Assembly (NCBI GenBank): GCA_023250635.1
Contig: JAHFAI010000022.1
Coordinates: forward strand, 1 to 35,262
DNA: 35,262 nucleotides
Reading direction: 5' to 3'
Source of the DNA: Deltaproteobacteria bacterium
GTDB lineage: Bacteria; Bdellovibrionota_B; Oligoflexia; Oligoflexales; Bog-1112
Under the pieces are notes generated by a model. It saw nothing but the letters and a program-made list of their open reading frames with translations, made no database searches and was not told the origin of the DNA. The position numbers and the translations under genes were made by a program. Of the stretch, positions 16,279-23,560 are shown piece by piece (positions within the stretch are counted from its first letter, which is position 1; each line of letters opens with the position of its first letter).

Positions 16279-17352
16279 TTACTGTAGAAGGAGCTGATTA
16301 GCAGCTTGAACAAGATAATGAGAGAAGCCAAAGGGGTTTGTGCTCTTGAGCAGTGGGTTGCAGGTCTCGTAATTTTTCGCAAAGGCCAGATTAGCTGCAG
16401 CAAGAGGGGGAGGGAGCTGACGATCGAGCTTTAAACAGGCAAAATAGGGATGCTCTAACGCTGCAGCAGCGCTGATCCGCTTGTCGGGGTCAAGCTCCAA
16501 CATCTGAGTGAGAAGGTCGAGAAGCTGCTGTTGTTGTATAAATCCATGGCGAGCTAAGGCTTCTATTTTTTCCGGCCAGAGGTGGAGCAGTGCTCGTACC
16601 TGCTGGAAGTGCAGTTGTTTTGGATCTCTGACCTCGTAGGGAAAGCGGTTGTCGCTCAGCAATTCATAGAAGATAATCCCTAAGCTCCAGACATCCGCAT
16701 TGTGGGTGGATCGGCCAAAGTAGGGAGAACCACGGATGCGTTCAGGTGCAACAAATTCCACCGTTCCTGATTCACAATCCGCGGTGACCTGCGAGGTGGC
16801 CTGGGGGGGGGCGATAGCAGCGGCAAAACCAAAATCAGCAAGCTTATAGCTGAGCTGACCCTCAGGACTGAGGATCAGCAAGACGTTTTCGGGCTTGATA
16901 TCGTTGTGATTGATACCATGAGCTTGGAGGTAGGCAACTTGTTGTAACAGGTGAAAAATAATGATGCTGCGGCGCCCGAAAGGGCCCTGCTGAAAGCTCC
17001 GCCGTAAGGATCGAGGAATTTTTCGGATCATTACATCGCGCAAATCAGCTTCGCCGCGCTCCAGCCACAGTTTGCTTACCTTAGGCTCAAAGTGCAAAGC
17101 CGCCGCAAGTGGCTGCACAAAAAGTCCGGCTGGTTGTAACACCGCGAGCCAAATAATTTCATTCAACGAAATTTTCATTCGATAGGCCTGCTCAACGGAG
17201 CAGACCTTGAGTGCGTCGTGAGCCCCCACCGTTACCGTCCCAAAAACCCCAGAGATGGATCGTGCGCTTTCTAGGGCGTAGGGATCATGGTGAGAGGCGC
17301 GACTGGAGTGGCCGAAGGCAAACAGGAAACAAAAAACCAGTAAATAGCGCAT
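16279..17352 (-). CDS. Ser/Thr protein kinase (Hanks type) with a signal peptide
   Basis: Protein-kinase-fold enzyme expected to transfer phosphate from ATP to Ser/Thr. Starting at ATG 17352 (GGAG six bases upstream) the protein has 357 residues. It opens with a signal peptide, MRYLLVFCFLFAFGHSSRA. The kinase domain keeps essentially all catalytic residues: a glycine-rich loop GVFGTV (35-40), Lys49 in DALKV, Glu65, catalytic loop HNDIKPEN (Asp151, Asn156), DFG at 173-175, VAPERI (APE at 202-204), the alpha-F Asp220 in DVWSLGIIFYEL, and DPDKRIS near the C-terminus. The HRD Arg is replaced by Asn (HND). There is no transmembrane segment after the signal, unlike PknB-type receptors. ATP is not available in the periplasm, so an exported effector or envelope role is implied. 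It lies 58 nt downstream of the lipoprotein hydrolase gene, probably one operon. Confidence 0.9.
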   Translation of the reverse strand: MRYLLVFCFLFAFGHSSRASHHDPYALESARSISGVFGTVTVGAHDALKVCSVEQAYRMKISLNEIIWLAVLQPAGLFVQPLAAALHFEPKVSKLWLERGEADLRDVMIRKIPRSLRRSFQQGPFGRRSIIIFHLLQQVAYLQAHGINHNDIKPENVLLILSPEGQLSYKLADFGFAAAIAPPQATSQVTADCESGTVEFVAPERIRGSPYFGRSTHNADVWSLGIIFYELLSDNRFPYEVRDPKQLHFQQVRALLHLWPEKIEALARHGFIQQQQLLDLLTQMLELDPDKRISAAAALEHPYFACLKLDRQLPPPLAAANLAFAKNYETCNPLLKSTNPFGFSHYLVQAANQLLLQ

Positions 17353-17410
17353 GCGATCTCCACAGGTTATGTAAGGAGTATCTCCACCCTGCTCAGGCAA
17401 GCCCGAGACC

Positions 17411-19255
17411 CTACAACAAATGCCTGTACCAATGCTGTATGATCACCCCCACTTCGGGCTGGGTGCGTTTGAATTTCCAGTCGAGGTGGAAACTCGTACT
17501 TTCACTGGTGGTATCGAGTTCATGATGCTCGATCTGCAGACCGTGATAGGAGTGGGTCATTTGCCTCATAACTTTGTTGCTGCTAAAACCAGTCATCAAA
17601 GACGCGGCGATCTTGCTCTGCTCGCGGGGAACGATCTTGTCGGCTTTGTGGTGCACCATAAAATAGGGAGCAGTGCCGGGCCAGCTGTCACTCAGCGGAG
17701 CATTAAACTTCTTGAGAGCGACCATCAGCAGAGGCCCCAGAAAGCTTAAATCACGGGAATAAATTTCGTAGGCAGCATCGGCAAGTACTTGTTGGGCGCG
17801 TAGCTCATCTTCGCCGCTATCCTTACGGTAGGCGTCAAAAATTCCACTGAGGAGATCAAGACAGGGGATCGCAGGATTGAGGACCAACTTGCCATGGCCC
17901 TTGACCATATGCTCGAGAATCATCCGATAGCGACCTATGGTAATGGAGGATGGTGCTGCTAAGGTTATCAGCCCATTAAAGGAGGCAGGTGGCATAAAGC
18001 CAAAGGCTTCGCCCAGAATATTGTTAAGCTCGGCATGTCTGCGTATATGCTTAGGGGTGAGACGAGCTGCAAGGTCAACCCCCCCATCGAAGGCCAAGTA
18101 CCCTACATAAGCGCCGGCGTTGGCATTGAATAGTTTAAACCAGGCAGCTCCGGCCTTAGCCAGGGCAAGGCTGGCTACCAAACCACCTCGAGAAACACCG
18201 ATCAGTGCACTCACAGGAAATGCTCGTCCATAGGCCAAACCACCCGCAGCATCGATGGCTGTTTTCAGGCGAGTAGCAGCATCTCCCTGCTGGCGAATAA
18301 ACTGCTTGGCAAAAGCAGGATCTTGCAAGTGTTGATTACCTTGAAAGTGATTCATCGCTACCTTGGTAAAGGAATCGTAGAGACCGAGAAGCTCGTCCAC
18401 ATCGGTGGACCAGGGAATGGAGACTCCCCGAGCCGGGCTGATCATCTCCTCGGCAACCGCACAACTCAAGGAACGCCGCCCGTCTTTATGGCGTTTGCCA
18501 ATATCACCGGCACAGATGGGCTCTCCAGGAAAACTGGGGGCAATAACGATGTTGTTTTCTTGCAGTTCCTCAAGATGGGTGCTGAGTCCGGTGTAGGAGA
18601 GTCCCATATCGTCACCATGAGAGAAGACTAGCACCGGCAGAGGTTTGCGGGTCTCACCGGTATCGGGAAAAGAAATCAGCGCCGTGCGCAGGCCTTCTTC
18701 AGCTTCGCCGGCATGGTTTTTTTGCAAGCGGTAGTCTAGTTCATATACTTTGACCCGATAGTGGGGGGTGATTTTGCTTGCCGGACGGAAGGCAACTATT
18801 TCAGCTCCACGGGTGGCATAAACGGTACTTACCAGGCGGGGAATAACTTCGTTGGTCATCTTGTTTAGATAGGTATTGACCTCTTCTGGTTTTTCGCCAA
18901 GCCAGCCACTTGGTTGAGCAAGTTGGGCGGTGATTTTGTCGCTGACGAAGGAATCAAAAAGATCTTTATAAGCCTTGTTTTTATGCTTCGTCTCGCCAGG
19001 GATTTTTCTGCGTAGCTCGTCTTTCTCGCTGGGTGAAATGTCAAGCTGGTTATTGCCAATTTTGAGTTCTTGGGCGAGCAGGTTCCATTTTTCTTGCAGG
19101 CGAGCATGCTCTTGGTGACTTGGTGGGGGGCTGAGCTCGTTAGGAGCAGCTCCGTTATCGGTCGCTTTCTTAGCGGTCGCAGCGTTTTGTTCATTACAGG
19201 AGATCAGCGCCATAAGCGCACAGGGAGCAAAAGCAAGCAAAGATAGTTTTTTCAT
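17411..19255 (-). CDS. Lipoprotein with alpha/beta-hydrolase domain
   Basis: Probable serine esterase or lipase-like hydrolase tethered to the envelope; the substrate is unknown. The 614-residue protein starts at ATG 19255 (AAAGGT upstream). It has a lipoprotein signal ending ALISC (Cys20), followed by a polar region of about 180 residues. The hydrolase core shows the oxyanion-loop segment VLVFSHG (208-214), nucleophile elbow GVSRGG (Ser355), a candidate acid in HHKADKIVP (Asp539) and a C-terminal His in STSFHLDW (His590). The pattern recalls PAF-acetylhydrolase/chlorophyllase-like members of the fold. A long insert of about 180 residues separates the nucleophile from the acid. It probably heads an operon with the exported kinase downstream. 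A palindromic element lies 30 nt upstream of its start. Confidence 0.85.
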   Translation of the reverse strand: MKKLSLLAFAPCALMALISCNEQNAATAKKATDNGAAPNELSPPPSHQEHARLQEKWNLLAQELKIGNNQLDISPSEKDELRRKIPGETKHKNKAYKDLFDSFVSDKITAQLAQPSGWLGEKPEEVNTYLNKMTNEVIPRLVSTVYATRGAEIVAFRPASKITPHYRVKVYELDYRLQKNHAGEAEEGLRTALISFPDTGETRKPLPVLVFSHGDDMGLSYTGLSTHLEELQENNIVIAPSFPGEPICAGDIGKRHKDGRRSLSCAVAEEMISPARGVSIPWSTDVDELLGLYDSFTKVAMNHFQGNQHLQDPAFAKQFIRQQGDAATRLKTAIDAAGGLAYGRAFPVSALIGVSRGGLVASLALAKAGAAWFKLFNANAGAYVGYLAFDGGVDLAARLTPKHIRRHAELNNILGEAFGFMPPASFNGLITLAAPSSITIGRYRMILEHMVKGHGKLVLNPAIPCLDLLSGIFDAYRKDSGEDELRAQQVLADAAYEIYSRDLSFLGPLLMVALKKFNAPLSDSWPGTAPYFMVHHKADKIVPREQSKIAASLMTGFSSNKVMRQMTHSYHGLQIEHHELDTTSESTSFHLDWKFKRTQPEVGVIIQHWYRHLL

Positions 19256-19285
19256 AGGGTGTTACCTTTGTGGTGATAATTAGTT

Positions 19286-19439
19286 GCTGGCGCGAAATAG
19301 CATATTTCGTGCCGCGACGTGTCCTGTCCTGAGGAGCAAAGCGACGAAGGATCTGTCACGTGATATCTGGATGTTATGTGAAAGATCCTTCCTCACTGCG
19401 TTCGTCAGGACACGGCGCTGGCGCTTTCGCGCCAGCGCC
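19286..19439 (-). repeat. Dispersed palindromic element, copy 3
   Basis: About 154 bp, nearly identical to copy 1. It has one extra GTCCT (tandem GTCCTGTCCT at 19321-19330), and the central hexamer is TCTGGA. The left hairpin is the AT-containing form (GGCGCGAAATA / TATTTCGTGCC); the right hairpin is the 11-bp GC stem. It ends 3 nt from the stop codon of the outer-membrane protein gene, the same spacing as copy 2 to the kinase gene. Confidence 0.95.
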
Positions 19440-19442
19440 TAA

Positions 19443-20753
19443 TTAAAAGAGGACGTAAGCTTTAAGGGAAACTTCGTGATAGCCATCCACAATCCGGGTG
19501 TTACTACCGGCGATGGGTCGAGCAATTTCGTAGCTTAGTTCGAGGGGAAGCCGATGGGGGAGGCCGCTGACGAGCACCCCAAAGTTTGCAAAGTAGCGAC
19601 TGGAGCTGGGGAGAGTCTCTTCAGCGCTGCTATGTTCATCGCTAGCATCGCTAGCATCGCTACGGAGGACGGTCTTGCTATCTCGGCGGCTCACCAAGCT
19701 GGTGCTCACCGAGAGGGGATTAAGTAGTGAGGTTAGAGCACCGAATCCATAGGCTGCTTTTGCCATACCAATAAGGGTGGGGTGGGGGCGGTGGAGGGTG
19801 CCGAGATTAGCAATCTCATCACCACCATCACGGGGGTCAGCGAGATTAAAAGCTTGATTATCAAGCATGCTCACTCGTTTCACTTGTTTGCTGTTGAGAG
19901 CTTGCTCAGCTTGCACTTGAGCAGAAAGCCACAAGCCATGTAGGGGAGAATAATCATAGTCGACCCGCAGGCCTGCTTCATAAAAGCCTGAGCCAATGGG
20001 CAAGGCCATGCTCGGTTTACGATACTCGCCGGTGGGAACACGCAGCCCCAGTCCTGCTGAAAACTGCTGGGTACTGCTGGTATAGATACTGTAGAGCATG
20101 CCGATTTCCGTATCACCCATTCCGGTCTGACCTTTTTCGGCTGGGCGAGCTTGATTGACCACCACCTGCTCTAATTCAGGTTTAATCGGGGTATTGGCTT
20201 CGAGGTAGAATTCTTCACCGCTGGGCAAATAAGCCAGCTTGGGCAGGGGCAAGCTCTTGTGCTGATCCAAAAAAGCATGACATTGGCTATCGCTGTGACA
20301 GAGGTTCGCTTTTTTTAGCTCGTCGATAATCCGGGCAGAAGCGACGAGGTAGCCTTCACGAAATTTCGTTGAAGAGCGGAATTTTTCCTCGTTAAAAGAG
20401 CTTTGATTTTTGATAACCTGCGGCATGACCAGTTGCAAAGTAAGGCGGTCACTAAAACCGTATTCGAGCACATAGGCATTGGCCACAGCCTTATGGGTGA
20501 TGCCGATATCTTCAGCCGTACCATTTTTATCGTAAACCTTATCACCGTGGTAGAAACGGTTGACGATGCGGGCGCGAGCAACGTTTTTAGGAAGGGTCTT
20601 GCCTTCGGGAGTAACTGCTGGTTTGGCAGAGCTGGAAGCTGCTTGGCTTGCGGCTGAGCTCAGTACGGTTTCGCCGGCGTAGCTACTAAAGCTCAGGCCC
20701 AACTGGGCGATGAGCAAGACGGTATAGCTGGTGGTAGCAAATCTCTTCGACAT
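19443..20753 (-). CDS. Predicted outer-membrane beta-barrel protein (phenol-MetA-pathway transporter-like)
   Basis: From ATG 20753 (GAGGG nine bases upstream) the protein has 436 residues with a signal peptide (SYTVLLIAQLGLSFSSYA). It has alternating-hydrophobicity strand segments and a C-terminal VSLKAYVLF ending in Phe, the usual BAM recognition signature. Segments such as YVLEYGFSDRLTLQLVMPQV, MGDTEIGMLYSIY and AGLGLRVPTGEYRKP resemble the barrel family annotated as the MetA pathway of phenol degradation, which is thought to move small hydrophobic compounds. Actual cargo is unknown. A short Cys pair (LCHSDSQC) sits in a loop, and a small tandem repeat (GCTAGCATC, about 19640-19660) encodes SDASDASD. 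An in-frame extension to 20801 is rejected because it would displace the signal peptide. Confidence 0.8.
   Translation of the reverse strand: MSKRFATTSYTVLLIAQLGLSFSSYAGETVLSSAASQAASSSAKPAVTPEGKTLPKNVARARIVNRFYHGDKVYDKNGTAEDIGITHKAVANAYVLEYGFSDRLTLQLVMPQVIKNQSSFNEEKFRSSTKFREGYLVASARIIDELKKANLCHSDSQCHAFLDQHKSLPLPKLAYLPSGEEFYLEANTPIKPELEQVVVNQARPAEKGQTGMGDTEIGMLYSIYTSSTQQFSAGLGLRVPTGEYRKPSMALPIGSGFYEAGLRVDYDYSPLHGLWLSAQVQAEQALNSKQVKRVSMLDNQAFNLADPRDGGDEIANLGTLHRPHPTLIGMAKAAYGFGALTSLLNPLSVSTSLVSRRDSKTVLRSDASDASDEHSSAEETLPSSSRYFANFGVLVSGLPHRLPLELSYEIARPIAGSNTRIVDGYHEVSLKAYVLF
20358..20369. repeat. Palindrome ACGAAATTTCGT, copy 2 of 5 of the CGAAATTTCG core
   Basis: Perfect 12-bp palindrome inside the outer-membrane protein gene, read there as Thr-Lys-Phe-Arg, a different codon phase from copy 1. 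Confidence 0.9.
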
Positions 20754-20943
20754 AATGGATTGACCCTCTGCATTTTCTGGTTGAGTGCCTGCTGGTTTCA
20801 TTCTGAGTGTAGAGAAATCCTCCGAAAATTCTCGGAAAATCTCAGCTCGGAAGAAAGGTGCACTCTAGCGATTTCTCTATTTGAGCACTAGTATTTTTTG
20901 CATGCTGTTAAGGAAGAGGTTTTTTGCAGTGTTGAGCATACCC

Positions 20944-21714
20944 TTAGGGAAAGAGATCATCATGTACTGTTAAGGTTACCGGACAATGATCAGAGCCGGT
21001 GATGGTGGTGAGGATATCTGCTGCAACTAACTGGGAGACGATGCTGGCAGAGGTGCAAAAATAATCGATACGCCAGCCAATATTTTTTTCTCGGGCCCGG
21101 GCGCGATAGGACCACCAGGAGTAAGCCACCGTCTCCGGGGAAAAATAGCGGTAGGTATCAATAAAGCCATGCTGGGTTAGCGCTTGAAAGCCAGAGCGTT
21201 CTTCGCTGGTGTAACCAGCAGTGCGTTCGTTTTCTTTCGGGCGGGCAATATCCATAGGCTGATGGGCGACGTTGAGATCACCACAAAAGATAACTGGTTT
21301 GCGCTTTTCCAGAGCGAGTAGATGCTGGCGAAAGGCCACATCCCAGCGGGTGACTCGATAGTTGAGACGACGTAATGCTTCTTGGGAGTTAGGCGTATAG
21401 ACATTGACCAAAAATACCCTAGGGAATTCAAGGGTAATTACTCTACCCTCAGTATCTAACTCGGGATCATTGAGGCCGTAGCTTACCCCTAAGGGGGTAA
21501 AGCGAGAGTATATGGCGGTGCCGGAGTAGCCTTTTTTGTGAGCTGCATGCCAATAGCAGGCATACCCGGGGAGGGAGAGGTTTACTTGCTCGGGGAGCGC
21601 CTTGACCTCTTGCAGGCAGAGAATAGCGGGTTGGTAGCTCTGGCAAAAATCCAGAAAGCCCTTGCCCAGAATTGCGCGAATTCCATTAACATTCCACGAT
21701 ACCAACTTAACCAC
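20944..21714 (-). CDS. xthA: Exodeoxyribonuclease III (AP endonuclease)
   Basis: Base-excision repair enzyme that cleaves 5' of abasic sites and degrades dsDNA 3' to 5' (EC 3.1.11.2). The 256-residue length is standard. Catalytic and metal residues of the EEP fold are visible: Asn8 in SWNVNGIRA, Glu36 in LQEVKA, Tyr106 in NVYTPNS, Asp146 and Asn148 in GDLNVAH, and the terminal GSDHCP (Asp242, His243). The GWRIDYF segment is also typical. The start is GTG at 21714 with GAGG eight bases upstream. tatA lies 19 nt upstream on the same strand, so the two are probably co-transcribed. Confidence 0.96.
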   Translation of the reverse strand: MVKLVSWNVNGIRAILGKGFLDFCQSYQPAILCLQEVKALPEQVNLSLPGYACYWHAAHKKGYSGTAIYSRFTPLGVSYGLNDPELDTEGRVITLEFPRVFLVNVYTPNSQEALRRLNYRVTRWDVAFRQHLLALEKRKPVIFCGDLNVAHQPMDIARPKENERTAGYTSEERSGFQALTQHGFIDTYRYFSPETVAYSWWSYRARAREKNIGWRIDYFCTSASIVSQLVAADILTTITGSDHCPVTLTVHDDLFP

Positions 21715-21733
21715 GTCAGCGCCTCAAAACAAC

Positions 21734-21958
21734 CTAGATTTTTTTCTCATGCTCAGCTTCTTTGTCCTTATTTTCTTTAGCCTCGGTAAGAATAGCGGTG
21801 CTCTCACCTTCATCCTCACCGTTAAGGCCCTTCATGCCTTTTTTAAAATTACGAATGCTGGCGCCAATCGCTCCGCCAAGTTGCGGTAGCTTGCTTGGCC
21901 CAAAAAGGAGCAGCGCTACACCAAATATAATCATCCATTCCGAAGACGCAGGTAGCAT
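21734..21958 (-). CDS. tatA: Twin-arginine translocase subunit TatA/TatE
   Basis: Small membrane component that forms the pore-like part of the Tat system for folded proteins. The 74-residue protein has the short N-terminal membrane helix (SEWMIIFGVALLLF), the FGPSKLPQLGGAIG hinge, an amphipathic helix (IGASIRNFKKGMKGL) and a charged tail. Glu7 in SSEW occupies the polar position typical of TatA. AAGGA lies eight bases before the ATG at 21958. tatB and tatC are not in the window. Confidence 0.95.
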   Translation of the reverse strand: MLPASSEWMIIFGVALLLFGPSKLPQLGGAIGASIRNFKKGMKGLNGEDEGESTAILTEAKENKDKEAEHEKKI

Positions 21959-22042
21959 TGAGCAAGTCCTTTAGTGAAAGGGGATCGCCGTTAGTAATCT
22001 GCGTATACTAGCAAAAAGAGCAGCAGAAGCAATATGAGTATC

Positions 22043-22471
22043 TTAGTGTTCACGGTCGTCAAAACGGCGACTAAATTTCTTCCCGGATAGACGTACGGGA
22101 GAGTCTTCGAGTTCATTCAAACGCGGGCGAGAAAGCTTTCCTCGAGGAGGGGGCCCGCGTTCTTCCACTGCGATCCACTGAAAAATCAATTCGAGCCTCT
22201 TGTTTGTGGTGAGTACCTGGAGCAATTGAGCCGTAGAGAGGACGGGGTGTTTGCCCTGAGAGCGGGGGAGCTGCAGCGAGTAGATTTTTCCAAGCTTAAG
22301 GAGGGGCAGCCACTCTTCGATCTCCCTCGGGCCGTGATTTGCGTTATTTTCGAGGCTGGCGGTAAAATAATCCACGGATAGTTCTTTTCCACGTAGCCAA
22401 ACCACTAGGAGCAGGGGGTTGAGGGTAATATAGCAGCGTACCAGTTCACCATAAGGCCGCAACAGTTGCAC
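22043..22471 (-). CDS. Hypothetical protein following glpX
   Basis: No family recognised. The likely start is GTG 22471, 26 nt after the glpX stop, with no clear Shine-Dalgarno sequence, so a later start is possible. The 142-residue protein has a hydrophobic/beta-rich N-terminal half (RCYITLNPLLLVVWLRGK) too short for a reliable membrane anchor. Its tail is basic and Pro/Arg-rich (RGPPPRGKLSRPRLNELEDSPVRLSGKKFSRRFDDREH) and likely disordered. Same strand and direction as glpX, so probably in its operon. Confidence 0.6.
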   Translation of the reverse strand: MQLLRPYGELVRCYITLNPLLLVVWLRGKELSVDYFTASLENNANHGPREIEEWLPLLKLGKIYSLQLPRSQGKHPVLSTAQLLQVLTTNKRLELIFQWIAVEERGPPPRGKLSRPRLNELEDSPVRLSGKKFSRRFDDREH

Positions 22472-22497
22472 AGGGGGAGCTTTCTACAAGAGGGCTT

Positions 22498-23451
22498 CTA
22501 GGTAAAAGACTTGATGGTAAAGTTATGAAAGGCCTCCACAAAGCGCATGGTGCCGGTGGCTGAGCGCATAACCAGCGAATGGGTGGTTGCTCCGCCGCCG
22601 CGGAACTTAACCCCCTTAAGTAGGGCTCCATCGGTGACGCCAGTGGCGCAGAACATTACATTGCCGCGGGCGAGTTCGTCGATGGCAAATATTTTTTGGG
22701 GATTACTGATCCCCATGCTGACAGCCCGTTGCTGTTGGGCAGGAGAGGTAAACACTAAGCGTCCTTGAAAATCGCCGCCGATACAGCGCAGGGCTGCTGC
22801 GGCAATGACCCCCTCGGGAGCACCACCAATGCCCATCAAAACGTCCACGCCGGTGCCGGGCATAGCACAGGCAATAGCGGCCTGCACATCCCCATCGCCG
22901 ATCATCCAAATGCGCGCACCAGCATCACGTACCTGATTGATTAGAGTTTCGTGACGAGGTCGGTCGAGAATAACCACGGTAAGATCGCGGATATCACAGC
23001 CCTTGGCTCGGGCGATGGCGTGAAGGTTCTCAGCCACTGGGGCGTCAAGTCTGATGGCTCCCCGCGCCTCTGGGCCCGTGGCGATTTTTTCCATATAACA
23101 GTCGGGGGCGTGCAAAAAATTGCCGTCTTCGGCGATAGCGATTACGGCGAGGGCGTTGGGGCCTCCCTTCGCGGTAATGGTGGTTCCTTCCAGAGGGTCT
23201 ATGGCTAAATCAAGGGCTGGTCCCTGACCATTGCCCACCTGTTCTCCTATATAAAGCATGGGGGCTTCATCGCGCTCTCCTTCGCCGATCCGCACGGTGC
23301 CGCGAAAATTGATTTTATCGAAGGCCTTGCGCATGGCAGTCACCGCTGCCGCATCGGCAGCTTTTTCATCGCCACGCCCCATTAAACGAGCAGAGGCGAG
23401 AGCAGCAGCTTCACTAACACGAATAAATTCGAGGGCAAAATTTCGGTCCAT
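22498..23451 (-). CDS. glpX: Class II fructose-1,6-bisphosphatase GlpX
   Basis: Removes the 1-phosphate from fructose-1,6-bisphosphate in gluconeogenesis (EC 3.1.3.11). Motifs of the GlpX family are clear: ALEFIRVSEAAALASARLMG, GEGERDEAPMLYIGEQVG, AIDPLEGTT, NALAVIAIAEDG, IGDGDVQAAI, GIGGAPEGV and the C-terminal CATGVTDGALLKGV. From ATG 23451 the protein has 317 residues and aligns with the family N-terminus (MDRNFALEF). An in-frame ATG at 23484 would add 11 residues; neither start has a strong ribosome binding site. It is divergent from the membrane protein gene at 23561, with a 14-bp palindrome in between. Confidence 0.96.
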   Translation of the reverse strand: MDRNFALEFIRVSEAAALASARLMGRGDEKAADAAAVTAMRKAFDKINFRGTVRIGEGERDEAPMLYIGEQVGNGQGPALDLAIDPLEGTTITAKGGPNALAVIAIAEDGNFLHAPDCYMEKIATGPEARGAIRLDAPVAENLHAIARAKGCDIRDLTVVILDRPRHETLINQVRDAGARIWMIGDGDVQAAIACAMPGTGVDVLMGIGGAPEGVIAAAALRCIGGDFQGRLVFTSPAQQQRAVSMGISNPQKIFAIDELARGNVMFCATGVTDGALLKGVKFRGGGATTHSLVMRSATGTMRFVEAFHNFTIKSFT

Positions 23452-23492
23452 AGCGTATCTCGAGTGAATGGTTCGTGGTGGCATTGTTCCAT

Positions 23493-23506
23493 ACTAGTAT
23501 ACTAGT
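23493..23506. promoter_or_regulatory. Perfect palindrome ACTAGTATACTAGT, candidate operator
   Basis: A 14-bp perfect palindrome in the short divergent region between glpX and the UPF0104-like gene. The rare tetramer CTAG occurs three times within 19 bases (23494, 23502, 23509), about one helical turn or less apart. It differs from the core of the E. coli trp operator (ACTAGTTAACTAGT) only in the central two bases. The identity of any bound regulator is unknown. Confidence 0.45.
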
Positions 23507-23560
23507 TGCTAGTTTGGTGGATGTCCCCAAAATAGCAGTCCGCCCACGAGAAGGATATAA

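Noticed and set aside
8857-19439. The three repeats considered as a CRISPR array or an insertion sequence
   Set aside because: The copies are about 150 bp, spaced by kilobases of genes, with no regular spacers, no cas genes and no transposase or coding capacity. They are dispersed palindromic elements.
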